A stretch of DNA of 64,000 nucleotides from Simplicispira suum (GTDB lineage: Bacteria > Pseudomonadota > Gammaproteobacteria > Burkholderiales > Burkholderiaceae_C): contig NZ_CP027669.1 in assembly GCF_003008595.1 (NCBI RefSeq), positions 3,658,001 through 3,722,000 of the forward strand, given 5' to 3'. Position 1 is the stretch's first letter, and each line of letters begins with the position of its first letter. Positions 51,097 to 60,958 of the stretch are shown here, one piece after another. The position numbers were made by a program, and so were the translations under genes. The notes below the pieces were generated by a model. It was not told the origin of the DNA, made no database searches, and saw only the letters and a list, made by a program, of their open reading frames with translations.

Positions 51097-53652
51097 ATGA
51101 CCGTGCCATCCGCACCCCAGCCTGCTGTGGCAACGCCACCTGCGCGCACTGCCGCCCGCATGTGGCGCAGGTGGTGGCGCAGCCTCTCGCCCAACCGACA
51201 AGACCGCTTTGCTGCGCTTGCGCCTCTGGCCGCCGTGCTTTTGTTTCTTGCCGCCATCGTGGCGGCCTTCTGGTATTTGCGCGTCGAAGAGGCGGACCGC
51301 GAACAGGAGGCACTGCGCCGGGACGTCGAGTACGCGCAGCAGCGCGTGCGCCTGCGTTTGCTGGAGCGCCAGGAACAATTGATGCGTGTCGCGCGCGATC
51401 TGACCAACAAGGACATGGAGCTGCCGCAGTTCCATCAGCGTGCGGAATCCCTCATCGGCCAATACCCTGAACTCCAGGCAATCACCTGGATCGATGAAAC
51501 CGGCAAAGTGCTGGCAAGCCATGCCACGCCGACCATTGCGAGTGCCCAGGTGCGCGTGGCTGGTGAGGTGCTGCGCAAGGGAGACACGCAAGCGGGCTTT
51601 GCGCTTTCGCGCTCCACGCAGCAACCGGTGTATTCGCAACCGGCGTTCAAGGAAGGCGAACCCGCGCCCCTGCTGCAACTGCAGGTGCCGCTCAACGCCC
51701 AGGGCAACTTCGCTGGTGTCGTGCTGGGCGAGTATTCGGTCGAAAACCTGCTGCGCTACGGTACGCCGACCGAATTGCTGGCGCGCTACGCGATGACGCT
51801 ACTCGATTCAAAAGGAGAGGTGCTGGCGGGAGTGCCTCTGGCGCCGCGCGAGCGCAACCAGTGGATGCCGTGGTCGCGGCGCACCAACGCCTATGAAGTA
51901 CCGGTTTCTCCTGTGGGCAACAACCTCGTGCTGCGCGCACAGGCCTACCGCACCTCGCTCGGCCTGGTGGGCAGCGGCTTGTTCTGGCTGGTGGGCGCGC
52001 TCAGCGCCATGACCGCCTGGATGCTGATTGCCACTTGGCGCCACACCCGCAGGCGCATGCAGGCCCAGCAGGCGCTGGTGCAAGAGACCAACTTTCGCCG
52101 GGCCATGGAAAACTCGGTACTGACGGGCATGCGGGCGCTCGACCTGAACGGCACGATCACCTATGTCAACGCCGCCTTCTGTCAGATGACGGGATGGAGC
52201 GAAGAAGAGCTGGTGGGCCAGGAGCCACCCTTTCCCTACTGGCCTGAGGCAGACCACGAAGCCCTGCACGCGCGTCTGCAGGACGAGTTGTCGGGCAAAA
52301 GCATACCGGGCGGATTTCAGGTGCGGGTGCGGCGCAAGAGCGGCACAGTGTTCGACGCGCGGCTGTATGTCTCGCCACTGATCGATGCGCGCGGTCGCCA
52401 GACCGGCTGGATGACGTCGATGACCGACATCACCGAGCCCAACCGCATTCGCGAGCAGCTCTCGGCCTCGCACGAGCGCTTCACCATCGTGCTCGAAGCG
52501 CTTGATGCCTCGGTATCGGTCGCGCCCCTGGGAAGCGCCGAGCTTCTGTTTGCCAACAAGCTCTACCGCCAATGGTTTGGCTCGCAGACCGACGGCCACC
52601 TGCAACTGGTGGCGCAGGCCGGTGTGCTGCCGGCGGGCGACAGCGGCCACCCTTCGGACGAAGACCCGTTGATGGGCCTGCCCACCGACAGTTTGACCAG
52701 CGCCCATTCGGAAAACGCAGAAATCTTCCTGCCCGATCTGGGCAAGTGGCTGGAAGTGCGTTCGCGCTATTTGAGCTGGGTCGACGGGCGGCTCGCGCAA
52801 ATGGTGATTGCCACCGACATCACCCAGCGCCGGCTGGCCGAAGCGCAGGCCGCGCGCCAGACCGAGCGCGCGCAATCGGTCAGCGGATTGATCACCATGG
52901 GTGAGATGGCGTCCAGCGTGGCGCACGAACTCAACCAACCGCTCACCGCCATCAGCAACTATTGCAGCGGCATCATCTCGCGCATCAAAAGCGGGCAGAT
53001 CACCGAAGCGGGCTTGCTTGCGGCGCTGGAGAAAACCGCCCACCAGGCACAGCGGGCCGGTCAGATCATTCAGCGCATCCGCGACTTCGTGAAGAAAAGC
53101 GAGCCCAAGCGCCAGCGGGCAGATGCCGAGCAGATGGTGGCCGAAGCCGTTGAACTGGCTGGCATTGAACTGCGCCGCAACAACGTGCGGCTCACCCAAT
53201 ACGTAGCGGCGCGACTGCCCTCCCTGATGGCCGACTCGATCCTGATCGAGCAGGTGCTGGTGAATCTGATGAAAAACGGCGCCGAATCGATCGCCAACGC
53301 GAGCCGGCCACCCGCACAGCGCAGCGTCGAGCTGCGCGTGGTTCCGCGGCAGATCGATGGCGTGGACAGCGTCGAATTTTCGGTACAGGACACCGGCAAG
53401 GGCCTGGCACCCGAAGTGCTTGAGCGCCTGTTTGAAGCCTTCTTCTCAACCAAGGAGCAAGGCATGGGCATGGGCCTGAATTTGTGCCGCAGCATCGTCG
53501 AAGCGCACCAGGGGCGCATGCAGGCAGAGAACATTTACAATGGCACTGAGGTCACGGGCTGCCGGTTCACCTTCTGGCTGCCGCTCGCTGCGCCTGCCAC
53601 CGACACTACAAATGTTGTAGCAAACACCGAATCCCCAAGGACAACTGCATGA
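51097..53652 (+). CDS. Membrane PAS sensor histidine kinase (FixL-like)
   Basis: 851 residues, ATG 51097. Helices at ~45-65 (APLAAVLLFLAAIVAAFWYL) and ~290-315 (LFWLVGALSAMTAWMLIATW) bracket a periplasmic sensor of about 230 residues. Two PAS domains follow (~345-465 and ~470-590), then the HisKA helix with the phospho-acceptor His610 in VAHELNQPLTAISNYCSG and the HATPase domain (NLMKNGAESI, DTGKGLAP, GMGMGLNLCRSIVEAH). The partner regulator gene overlaps its stop. The ligand is unknown; there is no heme-binding His obvious in the PAS units. It is divergent from the PDH operon and may control it (inference). Confidence 0.9.
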   Translation: MTVPSAPQPAVATPPARTAARMWRRWWRSLSPNRQDRFAALAPLAAVLLFLAAIVAAFWYLRVEEADREQEALRRDVEYAQQRVRLRLLERQEQLMRVARDLTNKDMELPQFHQRAESLIGQYPELQAITWIDETGKVLASHATPTIASAQVRVAGEVLRKGDTQAGFALSRSTQQPVYSQPAFKEGEPAPLLQLQVPLNAQGNFAGVVLGEYSVENLLRYGTPTELLARYAMTLLDSKGEVLAGVPLAPRERNQWMPWSRRTNAYEVPVSPVGNNLVLRAQAYRTSLGLVGSGLFWLVGALSAMTAWMLIATWRHTRRRMQAQQALVQETNFRRAMENSVLTGMRALDLNGTITYVNAAFCQMTGWSEEELVGQEPPFPYWPEADHEALHARLQDELSGKSIPGGFQVRVRRKSGTVFDARLYVSPLIDARGRQTGWMTSMTDITEPNRIREQLSASHERFTIVLEALDASVSVAPLGSAELLFANKLYRQWFGSQTDGHLQLVAQAGVLPAGDSGHPSDEDPLMGLPTDSLTSAHSENAEIFLPDLGKWLEVRSRYLSWVDGRLAQMVIATDITQRRLAEAQAARQTERAQSVSGLITMGEMASSVAHELNQPLTAISNYCSGIISRIKSGQITEAGLLAALEKTAHQAQRAGQIIQRIRDFVKKSEPKRQRADAEQMVAEAVELAGIELRRNNVRLTQYVAARLPSLMADSILIEQVLVNLMKNGAESIANASRPPAQRSVELRVVPRQIDGVDSVEFSVQDTGKGLAPEVLERLFEAFFSTKEQGMGMGLNLCRSIVEAHQGRMQAENIYNGTEVTGCRFTFWLPLAAPATDTTNVVANTESPRTTA

Positions 53653-54275
53653 GCTTGATTCCCAAAAGAGGCACCGTCTACGTAGTCGATGACGACGAGG
53701 CGGTGCGCGATTCGCTCCAATGGCTTCTCGAGGGAAAAGATTACCGGGTTCGATGTTTTGATTCGGCCGAATCTTTTCTTGCGCGCTACGACCCGCGCGA
53801 AGTGGCTTGTTTGATCGTCGATATCCGCATGGGCGGCATGACCGGTCTGGAACTGCAAGAGCGGCTTATCGAACGAAAATCTCCCCTGCCCATCGTGTTC
53901 ATCACCGGCCACGGCGACGTGCCGATGGCAGTGGACACCATGAAAAAGGGCGCGCTCGACTTCATTCAAAAGCCCTTTGATGAAGACGCCCTGCTCACCC
54001 TGGTCGATCGCATGCTTGAGCGCGCCCGCGAGGCCTTTGCCGAGTACCAGCAGGCAGCCAGCCGCGAGGCCTTGCTCTCCAAACTCACTACGCGCGAAGC
54101 ACAGGTGCTCGAGCGCATCGTCGCCGGGCGTTTAAATAAGCAGATCGCCGACGACCTGGGCATCAGCATCAAAACGGTGGAGGCGCACCGCGCCAACATC
54201 ATGGAAAAGCTGGGCGCCAACACCGTGGCCGACCTGCTCAAGATCGCACTCGGCCAAGCGGCTCCACGCACCTGA
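53649..54275 (+). CDS. FixJ family two-component response regulator
   Basis: 208 residues. Receiver domain (~8-125) with the acidic pocket VYVVDDDEAVRDSL, phospho-acceptor Asp58 in CLIVDIRM and the Lys in FIQKPFDEDAL; LuxR-type HTH (~140-200, LTTREAQVLERIVAGRLNKQ, ISIKTVEAHRANIMEKLG). FITGHGDVPMAVDTMKKGA is typical of the FixJ/TtrR branch. Its ATG overlaps the kinase TGA (ATGA, 53649-53652), so the pair is translated together. Confidence 0.95.
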   Translation: MSLIPKRGTVYVVDDDEAVRDSLQWLLEGKDYRVRCFDSAESFLARYDPREVACLIVDIRMGGMTGLELQERLIERKSPLPIVFITGHGDVPMAVDTMKKGALDFIQKPFDEDALLTLVDRMLERAREAFAEYQQAASREALLSKLTTREAQVLERIVAGRLNKQIADDLGISIKTVEAHRANIMEKLGANTVADLLKIALGQAAPRT

Positions 54276-54280
54276 GCGCT

Positions 54281-54343
54281 TCTCTTTTAATAGCTGCCAG
54301 GGCTTGCCAGATAAGCGCTGGCGGCATTTTTTATGGGTAATTT
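54281..54343. repeat. Copy of the ~60-bp interspersed repeat upstream of folD
   Basis: TCTCTTTTAATAGCTGCCAG, GGCTTGCCAGATAAGCGCTG, GCGGCATTTTTTATGGGTAA. It fills the gap between the response regulator gene and folD, ending 4 bases before the folD ATG, so it must supply the folD translation signal or promoter context. Confidence 0.75.
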
Positions 54344-54346
54344 ACA

Positions 54347-55198
54347 ATGACAGCGAAGATCATGGATGGCAACGCACTGGCGGCACAACTGCGCGCCGAT
54401 GTGGCGCGCCGCTCGGCGCAATTGAGCGCACGCGGCACGCCCCCCGGCCTGGCCGTGGTCCTGGTGGGAGAAGACCCAGCCAGCCAGGTCTACGTCGGCA
54501 AAAAGGTGCAGGCCTGCCAGGACGCCGGCCTGTATTCGGTGCTGGAGCGCTACGGCGCCGACCTGAGCGAAGAAGCGCTGCTGGAACGTGTCGCCGCGCT
54601 GAACGCCGACCCACGCATCCACGGCATCCTGGTGCAGTTGCCGCTGCCCAAGCACATCGACGCGCAAAAGGTCATTGCCGCCATTGCGCCGGAAAAAGAC
54701 GTCGATGGCTTTCACGTCGCCAGCGCTGGTGCGCTGCTCACGGGCACACCGGGATTCTGGTCCTGCACCCCCTACGGTTGCATGAAGTTGCTCGAGAGCA
54801 CCGGCATCGACCTGCGCGGCAAACATGCCGTTGTCATCGGCCGCAGCAACAACGTCGGCAAGCCCATGGCGCTGATGCTGCTGCAAAAGAACGCCACGGT
54901 CACCATCTGCCACAGCGCCACCGCCGACTTGAAGGCGCACACCCTGCAGGCGGACGTCATCGTCGCGGCCGTGGGGCGGCGCAACACGGTGACGGCCGAC
55001 ATGGTCAAGCCCGGCGCCGTGGTCATCGACATCGGCATGAACCGCAATGAGGCCGGCAAACTTTGCGGTGACGTCGATTTCGCCACTGTCAAAGAGGTCG
55101 CAGGCTGGATCACTCCAGTGCCGGGTGGCGTGGGGCCCATGACAGTGACCATGCTGCTGGTCAACACCGTCGAAGCCGCCGAACGCGCCGCTGCCTGA
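54347..55198 (+). CDS. folD: Bifunctional methylenetetrahydrofolate dehydrogenase/cyclohydrolase
   Basis: 283 residues, the normal size. Conserved: [20 protein letters not shown] with the catalytic Lys, [13 protein letters not shown], the active-site PEKDVDGFH, and the NADP-binding [17 protein letters not shown] and [17 protein letters not shown]. It interconverts 5,10-methylene-, methenyl- and 10-formyl-THF in the cytoplasm. The interspersed repeat ends right before the ATG, and I see no standard Shine-Dalgarno. The following prlC starts 36 bases after the stop. Confidence 0.96.
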   Translation: MTAKIMDGNALAAQLRADVARRSAQLSARGTPPGLAVVLVGEDPASQVYVGKKVQACQDAGLYSVLERYGADLSEEALLERVAALNADPRIHGILVQLPLPKHIDAQKVIAAIAPEKDVDGFHVASAGALLTGTPGFWSCTPYGCMKLLESTGIDLRGKHAVVIGRSNNVGKPMALMLLQKNATVTICHSATADLKAHTLQADVIVAAVGRRNTVTADMVKPGAVVIDIGMNRNEAGKLCGDVDFATVKEVAGWITPVPGGVGPMTVTMLLVNTVEAAERAAA

Positions 55199-55234
55199 CT
55201 TGAACCCGCGCCTTGGGGCGCCATCTAAGGCCAT

Positions 55235-57265
55235 ATGAGCAATCCCCTTCTCGATTTTTCCGGCTTGCCGGCCTTTGAGCGCATGGCTCCTGAGCATGTG
55301 GCTCCCGCCGTTGATGTGCTTCTGGCCCGCGCCGATGCCGCGCTGGACACCGTGACGGCTCCCGAATTCCCGGCCCGCTGGGACGCGATTGCCCGCGTGC
55401 TCGACGTCGCCACCGAAGAACTCGGCCGCGCCTGGGGCGCCGTGAGCCACCTGAGCAGCGTGGCCGACACGCCCGAGTTGCGCGCCGCCTACAACGCCGC
55501 CCTGCCCCGCGTCACCGATTTCTGGACCCGCCTGGGCGCGGATGAGCGTCTCTACGCCAAGTACAAGGCGATTGACCCGGACAGCCTGAACCCCGAACAG
55601 AAGCAGGCCTGGAAGAACGCCGTGCGCAACTTCGTGCTCTCGGGCGCGGAGCTGAGCGGTGCGGCCAAGGAGCGCTTCGCCCAGATCCAGGAGCGCACAG
55701 CCGAGCTGCAGCAAAAATTCAGCGAAAACGCACTCGACGCCACCGATGCCTTTGCCTATTACGCAAGTGCCGAGGAGCTCGATGGTGTACCTGCCGACGT
55801 GCAGCAAGCGGCCCGCGAAGCGGCCGCCGCAGAAGGCAAAGAGGGCCACAAACTCAGTTTGAAAATGCCCGTCTACCTGCCGGTGATGCAGTTTGCCCGC
55901 AGCAGCGCGCTGCGCGAACGGATGTACCGCGCTTATGTCACGCGCGCTTCCGACCAGGCCGAAGGAGACGCAAAGCGCTTTGACAACGGCGCGCTGATCC
56001 GCGAGATCCTGGCGCTGCGCCAGGAGGAAGCGCGGCTACTGGGCTACGCCAACTTTGGCGAAGTGTCCGTGGCGCCGAAAATGGCGAAGTCGACCACTGA
56101 GGTGATCGATTTCCTGCGCGACCTGGGGCAGCGGGCGCGCCCTTATGCTGAAAAAGACGTGTCCGATTTGCGTCACTTTGCCGCCGAGCGGCTGGCGCTG
56201 GCCGATCCGCAGCCCTGGGACTGGCCCTACATCTCAGAGCAACTCAAGGAAGCGCGATACGCCTTCAGTGAGCAGGAGCTGCGCCAATACTTCCCGGCCC
56301 CCACGGTGCTGGCGGGGCTGTTCAAGATTGTCGAAACGCTGTTTGAAGTCGCCATTCTTCCCGACCAGGCGCCGGTGTGGAACCCGGCCGTGCAGTTCTA
56401 CCGCATCGAGCGCGCCGGCGCGCTCGTGGGCCAGTTCTACCTCGACATGCCCGCGCGCAACGGCAAGCGCGGTGGCGCGTGGATGGACGACGTGCGCACC
56501 CGCTGGCTGCGGCCCGATACGGGCGCGCTACAGACGCCCATCGCGCACCTGGTATGCAATTTTTCTACCGGCGCGCAGGGCAAGCCTGCCTTGCTGACGC
56601 ACGATGACGTCATCACCCTGTTCCACGAGTTCGGCCACGGCCTGCACCACATGCTCACGCAGGTCAACGAACGCGACGTCTCTGGCATCGGCGGCGTCGA
56701 GTGGGACGCCGTGGAACTGCCGAGCCAGTTCATGGAAAACTTCTGCTGGGAGTGGGACGTGCTGCGCCACATGACGGCCCATGCCGACACCGGCGCACCC
56801 TTGCCGCGCGACTTGTTCGACAAGATGATTGCGGCCAAGAACTTCCAGAGCGGCATGCAAACGCTGCGCCAGATCGAATTTTCGCTGTTTGACATGCTCT
56901 TGCATACCGAGCATGACCCGGCACAGGACTTCATGCCGCTGCTCGACTTGGTCCGCGCCGAAGTGGCGGTGCTGCAGCCACCCGCGTTCAGCCGCACCGC
57001 CCACACCTTCAGCCACATTTTTGCGGGGGGTTACGCGGCCGGCTACTACAGCTACAAGTGGGCCGAGGTGCTGAGCGCCGACGCCTATGCGGCCTTTGAG
57101 GAAAGCGCCGGCAGCGACGGACTGCCCAACCCGGAGACCGGCCGGCGCTACCGACAGGCGATCCTGGAGGCAGGTGGCAGCCGCCCGGCCATGGAATCCT
57201 TCAAGGCCTTCCGGGGCCGCGAGCCCAGCCTGGATGCTCTGCTGCGCCACCAAGGCATGGCGTAG
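55235..57265 (+). CDS. prlC: Oligopeptidase A (M3 family metallopeptidase)
   Basis: 676 residues of the thimet oligopeptidase family. Zinc motif HEFGHGLHHML near 465, followed by GVEWDAVELPSQFMENFCWE with the third zinc Glu, and the substrate-binding HIFAGGYAAGYYSYKWAEVL near 595. The N-terminus FERMAPEHVAPAVDVLLARA is typical of PrlC/OpdA. It degrades peptides of up to about 20 residues in the cytoplasm, including released signal peptides. It follows folD. Confidence 0.95.
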   Translation: MSNPLLDFSGLPAFERMAPEHVAPAVDVLLARADAALDTVTAPEFPARWDAIARVLDVATEELGRAWGAVSHLSSVADTPELRAAYNAALPRVTDFWTRLGADERLYAKYKAIDPDSLNPEQKQAWKNAVRNFVLSGAELSGAAKERFAQIQERTAELQQKFSENALDATDAFAYYASAEELDGVPADVQQAAREAAAAEGKEGHKLSLKMPVYLPVMQFARSSALRERMYRAYVTRASDQAEGDAKRFDNGALIREILALRQEEARLLGYANFGEVSVAPKMAKSTTEVIDFLRDLGQRARPYAEKDVSDLRHFAAERLALADPQPWDWPYISEQLKEARYAFSEQELRQYFPAPTVLAGLFKIVETLFEVAILPDQAPVWNPAVQFYRIERAGALVGQFYLDMPARNGKRGGAWMDDVRTRWLRPDTGALQTPIAHLVCNFSTGAQGKPALLTHDDVITLFHEFGHGLHHMLTQVNERDVSGIGGVEWDAVELPSQFMENFCWEWDVLRHMTAHADTGAPLPRDLFDKMIAAKNFQSGMQTLRQIEFSLFDMLLHTEHDPAQDFMPLLDLVRAEVAVLQPPAFSRTAHTFSHIFAGGYAAGYYSYKWAEVLSADAYAAFEESAGSDGLPNPETGRRYRQAILEAGGSRPAMESFKAFRGREPSLDALLRHQGMA

Positions 57266-57321
57266 ACGGCGGGTTCAATGCAAAAATGGCTCTTTCGGTT
57301 TCGCATTCAGGAGAACACTCC

Positions 57322-57981
57322 ATGACGACTTCGCGCACGGTTCGGCACGCTTTGGCACTGGTTCTTGGTCTGGCGGGTATCACGGCATTGACCGTGGCCC
57401 AGGCCCAGACCGTCTACCGCATCGTCGGCCCGGACGGCAAAGTGACTTTTTCCGACCGTGCGCCAGAAAAAGCGGCGCCGGGCGAGCGCAGCAGCGCGGT
57501 TTCGGTGCCCGGCGGTGGCACCAACAACTCTGCCCTGCCTTTTGAGCTGCGCCAGGTAACGCAACGATTCCCAGTAACGCTCTATGCCGGCGCCCAGTGC
57601 GCGCCCTGCGACAGCGCCCGCAGCATGCTGGTGACGCGCGGGATTCCATTCACTGAGCGCACCGTGGCATCGAACGAAGATCTCGATGCGCTGAAGAAAC
57701 TCAGCGGCGGCACCAATCTGCCGTTTGGCACCATCGGCGGCCAACAATTGGTGGGGTACTCGGAAACCGAATGGGCCCAGTATCTTGATGCAGCCGGCTA
57801 CCCCAAACAATCCCAGTTGCCGCGCAACTACCAGCGCAGCGCAGCGACACCCCTGGTGGCGGTGAAAGCCGCACAGCCGACCGAAGCACCTGCAAGCAAA
57901 CCGGAGGCACGCCGCCGGGTTGCACCCGCCGCAGCACCAAGCGGCCCGACACCATCGAACCCTGCCGGTATCAAGTTCTGA
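57322..57981 (+). CDS. Secreted DUF4124 and glutaredoxin-like domain protein
   Basis: 219 residues, ATG 57322 after AGGAGA. Signal peptide (ALALVLGLAGITALTVAQAQ), a DUF4124-like segment (VYRIVGPDGKVTFSDRAPE), and a glutaredoxin-like domain (~90-165) with CAPC in YAGAQCAPCDSARSML and TIGGQQLVGYS. A low-complexity tail (KPEARRRVAPAAAPSGP) follows. It is expected in the periplasm, where the CxxC could act in thiol exchange, but the target is unknown. The stop is 11 bases before the convergent rpiA stop. Confidence 0.85.
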   Translation: MTTSRTVRHALALVLGLAGITALTVAQAQTVYRIVGPDGKVTFSDRAPEKAAPGERSSAVSVPGGGTNNSALPFELRQVTQRFPVTLYAGAQCAPCDSARSMLVTRGIPFTERTVASNEDLDALKKLSGGTNLPFGTIGGQQLVGYSETEWAQYLDAAGYPKQSQLPRNYQRSAATPLVAVKAAQPTEAPASKPEARRRVAPAAAPSGPTPSNPAGIKF

Positions 57982-57992
57982 GCGCTTTGGGC

Positions 57993-58682
57993 TCAATAGC
58001 TCAGGGTTCTGACACCCTTGGGTGTTCCCAGCAGGCAGACCTGAGCGCGCTGGTGGGCAAAAATGCCCACGGTGACTACGCCAGGCCACTGATTGATGGC
58101 GGATTCGAGTGCCAGAGGGTCTTCGATGCTCAGACCGCGCACATCGAGAATGTGCTGGCCGTTGTCCGTCACCAAAGGATCGCTGCCCCGCATGCGCAGG
58201 CTGGCCGTACCGCCCAGGGCTTGAAACCGGCGCACCACATGCTCGCAAGCCATGGGAACCACCTCCACCGGGAGGGGAAAGGCGCCGAGTTTTTCCACCA
58301 GCTTCGACTCGTCGGCAATGCAAATGAACCGCTCCGCCAAAGCGGCCACGATCTTCTCGCGCGTCAGTGCAGCGCCTCCACCCTTGATCATGCAGCCCTG
58401 GCCATCAATTTCGTCGGCGCCGTCGATATAGACCGACAGGCGCTCTACTTCGTTGGCGTCGAGAACCGCAATACCAATGGCCCGCAGGCGCTCGGTGCTG
58501 GCCTCCGAGCTTGACACGGCCGCAGGCACCTGATCCTTGACACGCGCCAGCGCCTCGATAAATTGGTTGACAGTGGAGCCCGTGCCCACACCGATGATCT
58601 GGCCGGGAACCAGGTAAGCCAGCGCAGCCTGGGCTACCAGGGCCTTGAGTTCGTCTTGTGTCGGGGAAGCAATGGGTGTCAT
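57993..58682 (-). CDS. rpiA: Ribose-5-phosphate isomerase A
   Basis: 229 residues, typical of RpiA. Phosphate-binding [18 protein letters not shown] near 35, [20 protein letters not shown] with the catalytic Asp/Glu region near 90, and [12 protein letters not shown]. It interconverts ribose 5-phosphate and ribulose 5-phosphate in the pentose phosphate pathway. Divergent from pyrD (37-base gap). Confidence 0.95.
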   Translation of the reverse strand: MTPIASPTQDELKALVAQAALAYLVPGQIIGVGTGSTVNQFIEALARVKDQVPAAVSSSEASTERLRAIGIAVLDANEVERLSVYIDGADEIDGQGCMIKGGGAALTREKIVAALAERFICIADESKLVEKLGAFPLPVEVVPMACEHVVRRFQALGGTASLRMRGSDPLVTDNGQHILDVRGLSIEDPLALESAINQWPGVVTVGIFAHQRAQVCLLGTPKGVRTLSY

Positions 58683-58719
58683 GGCGGAGAATCAGGGGAT
58701 AGAAGCCTGAATTATCCCC

Positions 58720-59778
58720 ATGCCTTTGATCCCCTATTCGCTTGCCCGCCCGTTTTTGTTTGGCCTGGACCCCGAAGCCGCCCACGATCTCACGCTGCAG
58801 ATGCTGGCGCGCGGCCAGGGAACGCCGCTGCAGTGCGGCTGGAGCAGCACCCCGGTGCACGACCCACTGCGGCTGGCCGGCCTGGAATTTCCCAACCGCG
58901 TCGGGCTGGCCGCCGGCTTGGACAAGAACGCGCGCTGCATTGACGCCCTGGCTGCCATGGGTTTTGGCTTTATCGAAGTGGGCACCGTCACACCCAAACC
59001 CCAGCCGGGCAACCCCAAGCCGCGCATGTTTCGCCTGCCCAAGGCGCAGGCGCTCATCAATCGCCTGGGCTTCAACAACGACGGCCTGGACGCCTTTGTC
59101 GGCAATGTGCAGCGTGCGCGTTGCCGCCAGCCGGGGCAGCGCAGCGCCGTGCTGCTGGGCCTCAATATCGGCAAAAACGCCAGTACGCCCATCGAAAACG
59201 CCACGGCCGACTACTTATTGGGGCTGGAGGGTGTGTATCCCCACGCTGACTACGTGGCGGTGAACATCAGTTCTCCCAACACCCAGAACCTGCGCGCTTT
59301 GCAGTCGGATGCTGCCTTGGACGGTCTGCTGGAGGCACTGGCCGAGCGCCGCGAGCGGCTGGCTGCGCAAGCAGGGGCGCGGCGTGTCCCATTGTTCGTG
59401 AAGATTGCGCCTGATCTGGACGAAACCCAGGTGCGCCTGATTGCTGCTGCGCTCAAAAACCATGGCATGGATGGCGTGATCGCCACCAACACCACGATTG
59501 CGCGCGACAAGGTACAAGGCCTGCCGCATGCGCAGGAAACGGGCGGTCTGAGTGGCGCGCCCGTGCGCGAAGCCAGCAACCGCGTGGTGGGCCTGCTGCG
59601 CGCCGAGCTGGGCAAGGGTTTTCCCATCATCGGCGTGGGCGGTATTCTGAGTGCCGAACACGCCGTAGAGAAAATTCGCGCTGGGGCGGATGTGGTGCAG
59701 ATCTACACCGGCTTGATCTACCAAGGTCCGGCTTTGGTGAACCAGGCGGCGCGTGCCATCCAGGCGACGCGCGCTTAA
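58720..59778 (+). CDS. pyrD: Dihydroorotate dehydrogenase (quinone), class 2
   Basis: 352 residues, class 2 by the N-terminal membrane-associated helical region ([20 protein letters not shown]) and the conserved [37 protein letters not shown] (catalytic Ser after IS) and [14 protein letters not shown] phosphate binding is [19 protein letters not shown]. It oxidises dihydroorotate to orotate, feeding quinone, the fourth step of pyrimidine synthesis. It ends 4 bases before the convergent YqjK-like gene. Confidence 0.96.
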   Translation: MPLIPYSLARPFLFGLDPEAAHDLTLQMLARGQGTPLQCGWSSTPVHDPLRLAGLEFPNRVGLAAGLDKNARCIDALAAMGFGFIEVGTVTPKPQPGNPKPRMFRLPKAQALINRLGFNNDGLDAFVGNVQRARCRQPGQRSAVLLGLNIGKNASTPIENATADYLLGLEGVYPHADYVAVNISSPNTQNLRALQSDAALDGLLEALAERRERLAAQAGARRVPLFVKIAPDLDETQVRLIAAALKNHGMDGVIATNTTIARDKVQGLPHAQETGGLSGAPVREASNRVVGLLRAELGKGFPIIGVGGILSAEHAVEKIRAGADVVQIYTGLIYQGPALVNQAARAIQATRA

Positions 59779-59782
59779 AACC

Positions 59783-60100
59783 TCAACGCCTTAAGCGCAT
59801 CAGCAGCGGCATCACCACGCCGGCCCAACGTACGACACGGCGCGGCCCAACCGCCACGGCTGCAGCTGCAGCCACAGCCACGGCGATGGGATGCAGCCGA
59901 GCAAACACCATCAACCGGGAGGCCAGCGGAGCATCCGGCCCCAACCCGGCAACGCGATGGGCTTCATGCGAAGCGACGAGCACTTGGGCACGCCGCGCCC
60001 GCCGCTCCCGCAGGCGCAAGCGCTGCGCAGCAATGCGGTCAAGCACCTGTTGCTTCTGCGCAGGCAGCGCCAAGGGCGGCGAAGAGTCTGGCGCGCTCAT
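59783..60100 (-). CDS. Small membrane-associated protein, YqjK-like
   Basis: 105 residues from ATG 60100, overlapping the stop of the holin-like gene (ATGA at 60097-60100). The N-terminal half is basic and helical (KQQVLDRIAAQRLRLRERRA), the C-terminal half has one hydrophobic helix (AVAVAAAAAVAVGPRRVVRW). Position and layout suggest the third gene of the yqjD-yqjE-yqjK type cluster; sequence similarity alone is not enough to be sure. Confidence 0.75.
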   Translation of the reverse strand: MSAPDSSPPLALPAQKQQVLDRIAAQRLRLRERRARRAQVLVASHEAHRVAGLGPDAPLASRLMVFARLHPIAVAVAAAAAVAVGPRRVVRWAGVVMPLLMRLRR

Positions 60101-60492
60101 AGCTGCTCCTTGATTTCGGTCCAATCGTTGGCCAGCTCCTTGCGCGTCATGGCAAAGCCATTGCCCGCCTTGCGCGCCAAAGACGTGACCAGGATGGCTG
60201 CCACCACCCAGATCGCGATCCATGTGCCGGCGATCGCCCACGCCACGGTCACGCGCTCAGGTGTATCCCAAAACTGCACCAGGATGGCACAGGACAGCAC
60301 TGTCAACATCACCACCGTCAGAGCGGCCAAACCAAGCGACAACCCGATGAGGGCTGCGAGGCTTCGCTTGTATTCACGAAGTTCGAGGCGAAAGAGCGTG
60401 GTACGGTCTTCCGCCGCTATGGCCGCCTCGATGGCATAGGAGCGCCAACGGTCAACAAAGGCACCCAGGCCCAAAAGCGAAAGCCAATCCAT
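60097..60492 (-). CDS. yqjE: YqjE/phage holin family membrane protein
   Basis: 131 residues with two hydrophobic helices (LAALIGLSLGLAALTVVMLT and VAWAIAGTWIAIWVVAAILV), the actinobacterial holin-III/YqjE profile. An amphipathic N-terminal helix precedes them. It is expected in the inner membrane; function is unknown, often expressed in stationary phase with YqjD. It starts 27 bases after the YqjD-like gene and is coupled to the YqjK-like gene. Confidence 0.88.
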   Translation of the reverse strand: MDWLSLLGLGAFVDRWRSYAIEAAIAAEDRTTLFRLELREYKRSLAALIGLSLGLAALTVVMLTVLSCAILVQFWDTPERVTVAWAIAGTWIAIWVVAAILVTSLARKAGNGFAMTRKELANDWTEIKEQL

Positions 60493-60519
60493 GGAATCGA
60501 TCCAGATGCGCCGCGCGAC

Positions 60520-60831
60520 TCAGCGGCGTGAGAGGAGGAAGCCCACCACCGCGCCCACAGCCAGGGCCGCACCGGCGACGCGCCACGGTTCGTCATGCGC
60601 ATAGCGGTCTGCGGCCTGAGCGGCATCCTTGGCCTGGCGCGCAGCCTCCTGCGCGGCGCGCACGGTGGACTCGCGCACCGCTTGCATGCCGTCGTCCAGG
60701 CGTTGACGCAGCGCACGAATTTCGGGAACGCTGTCCAGATCCCGGCTGGAGATCAGGCCACGCAGATCGGTGACGAGCTTCTCCAGCTCGTGCTGGGTGC
60801 TCGAGAGTGTCTCGGATGCGGAATGAGCCAT
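60520..60831 (-). CDS. YqjD/ElaB family (DUF883) membrane-anchored protein
   Basis: 103 residues from ATG 60831, with AAGGGG before it. The protein is mainly charged coiled-coil (STQHELEKLVTDLRGLIS, RQRLDDGMQAVRESTVRA) with a C-terminal membrane anchor (VAGAALAVGAVVGFLLSRR), as in YqjD, ElaB and YgaM, which tether ribosomes to the inner membrane in stationary phase of E. coli. First gene of the cluster. Confidence 0.9.
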   Translation of the reverse strand: MAHSASETLSSTQHELEKLVTDLRGLISSRDLDSVPEIRALRQRLDDGMQAVRESTVRAAQEAARQAKDAAQAADRYAHDEPWRVAGAALAVGAVVGFLLSRR

Positions 60832-60958
60832 GGTGTACCCCTTTCTTGGAAAAAAGCGCTGCCGGCCTGCCTTGTGGCCCCTCACCGGTACGTGATTCCA
60901 TCTTAGCGGGCAATCACACAACAGCAAGGCGATTGAGCCACTGTCTGACACGAATGAC

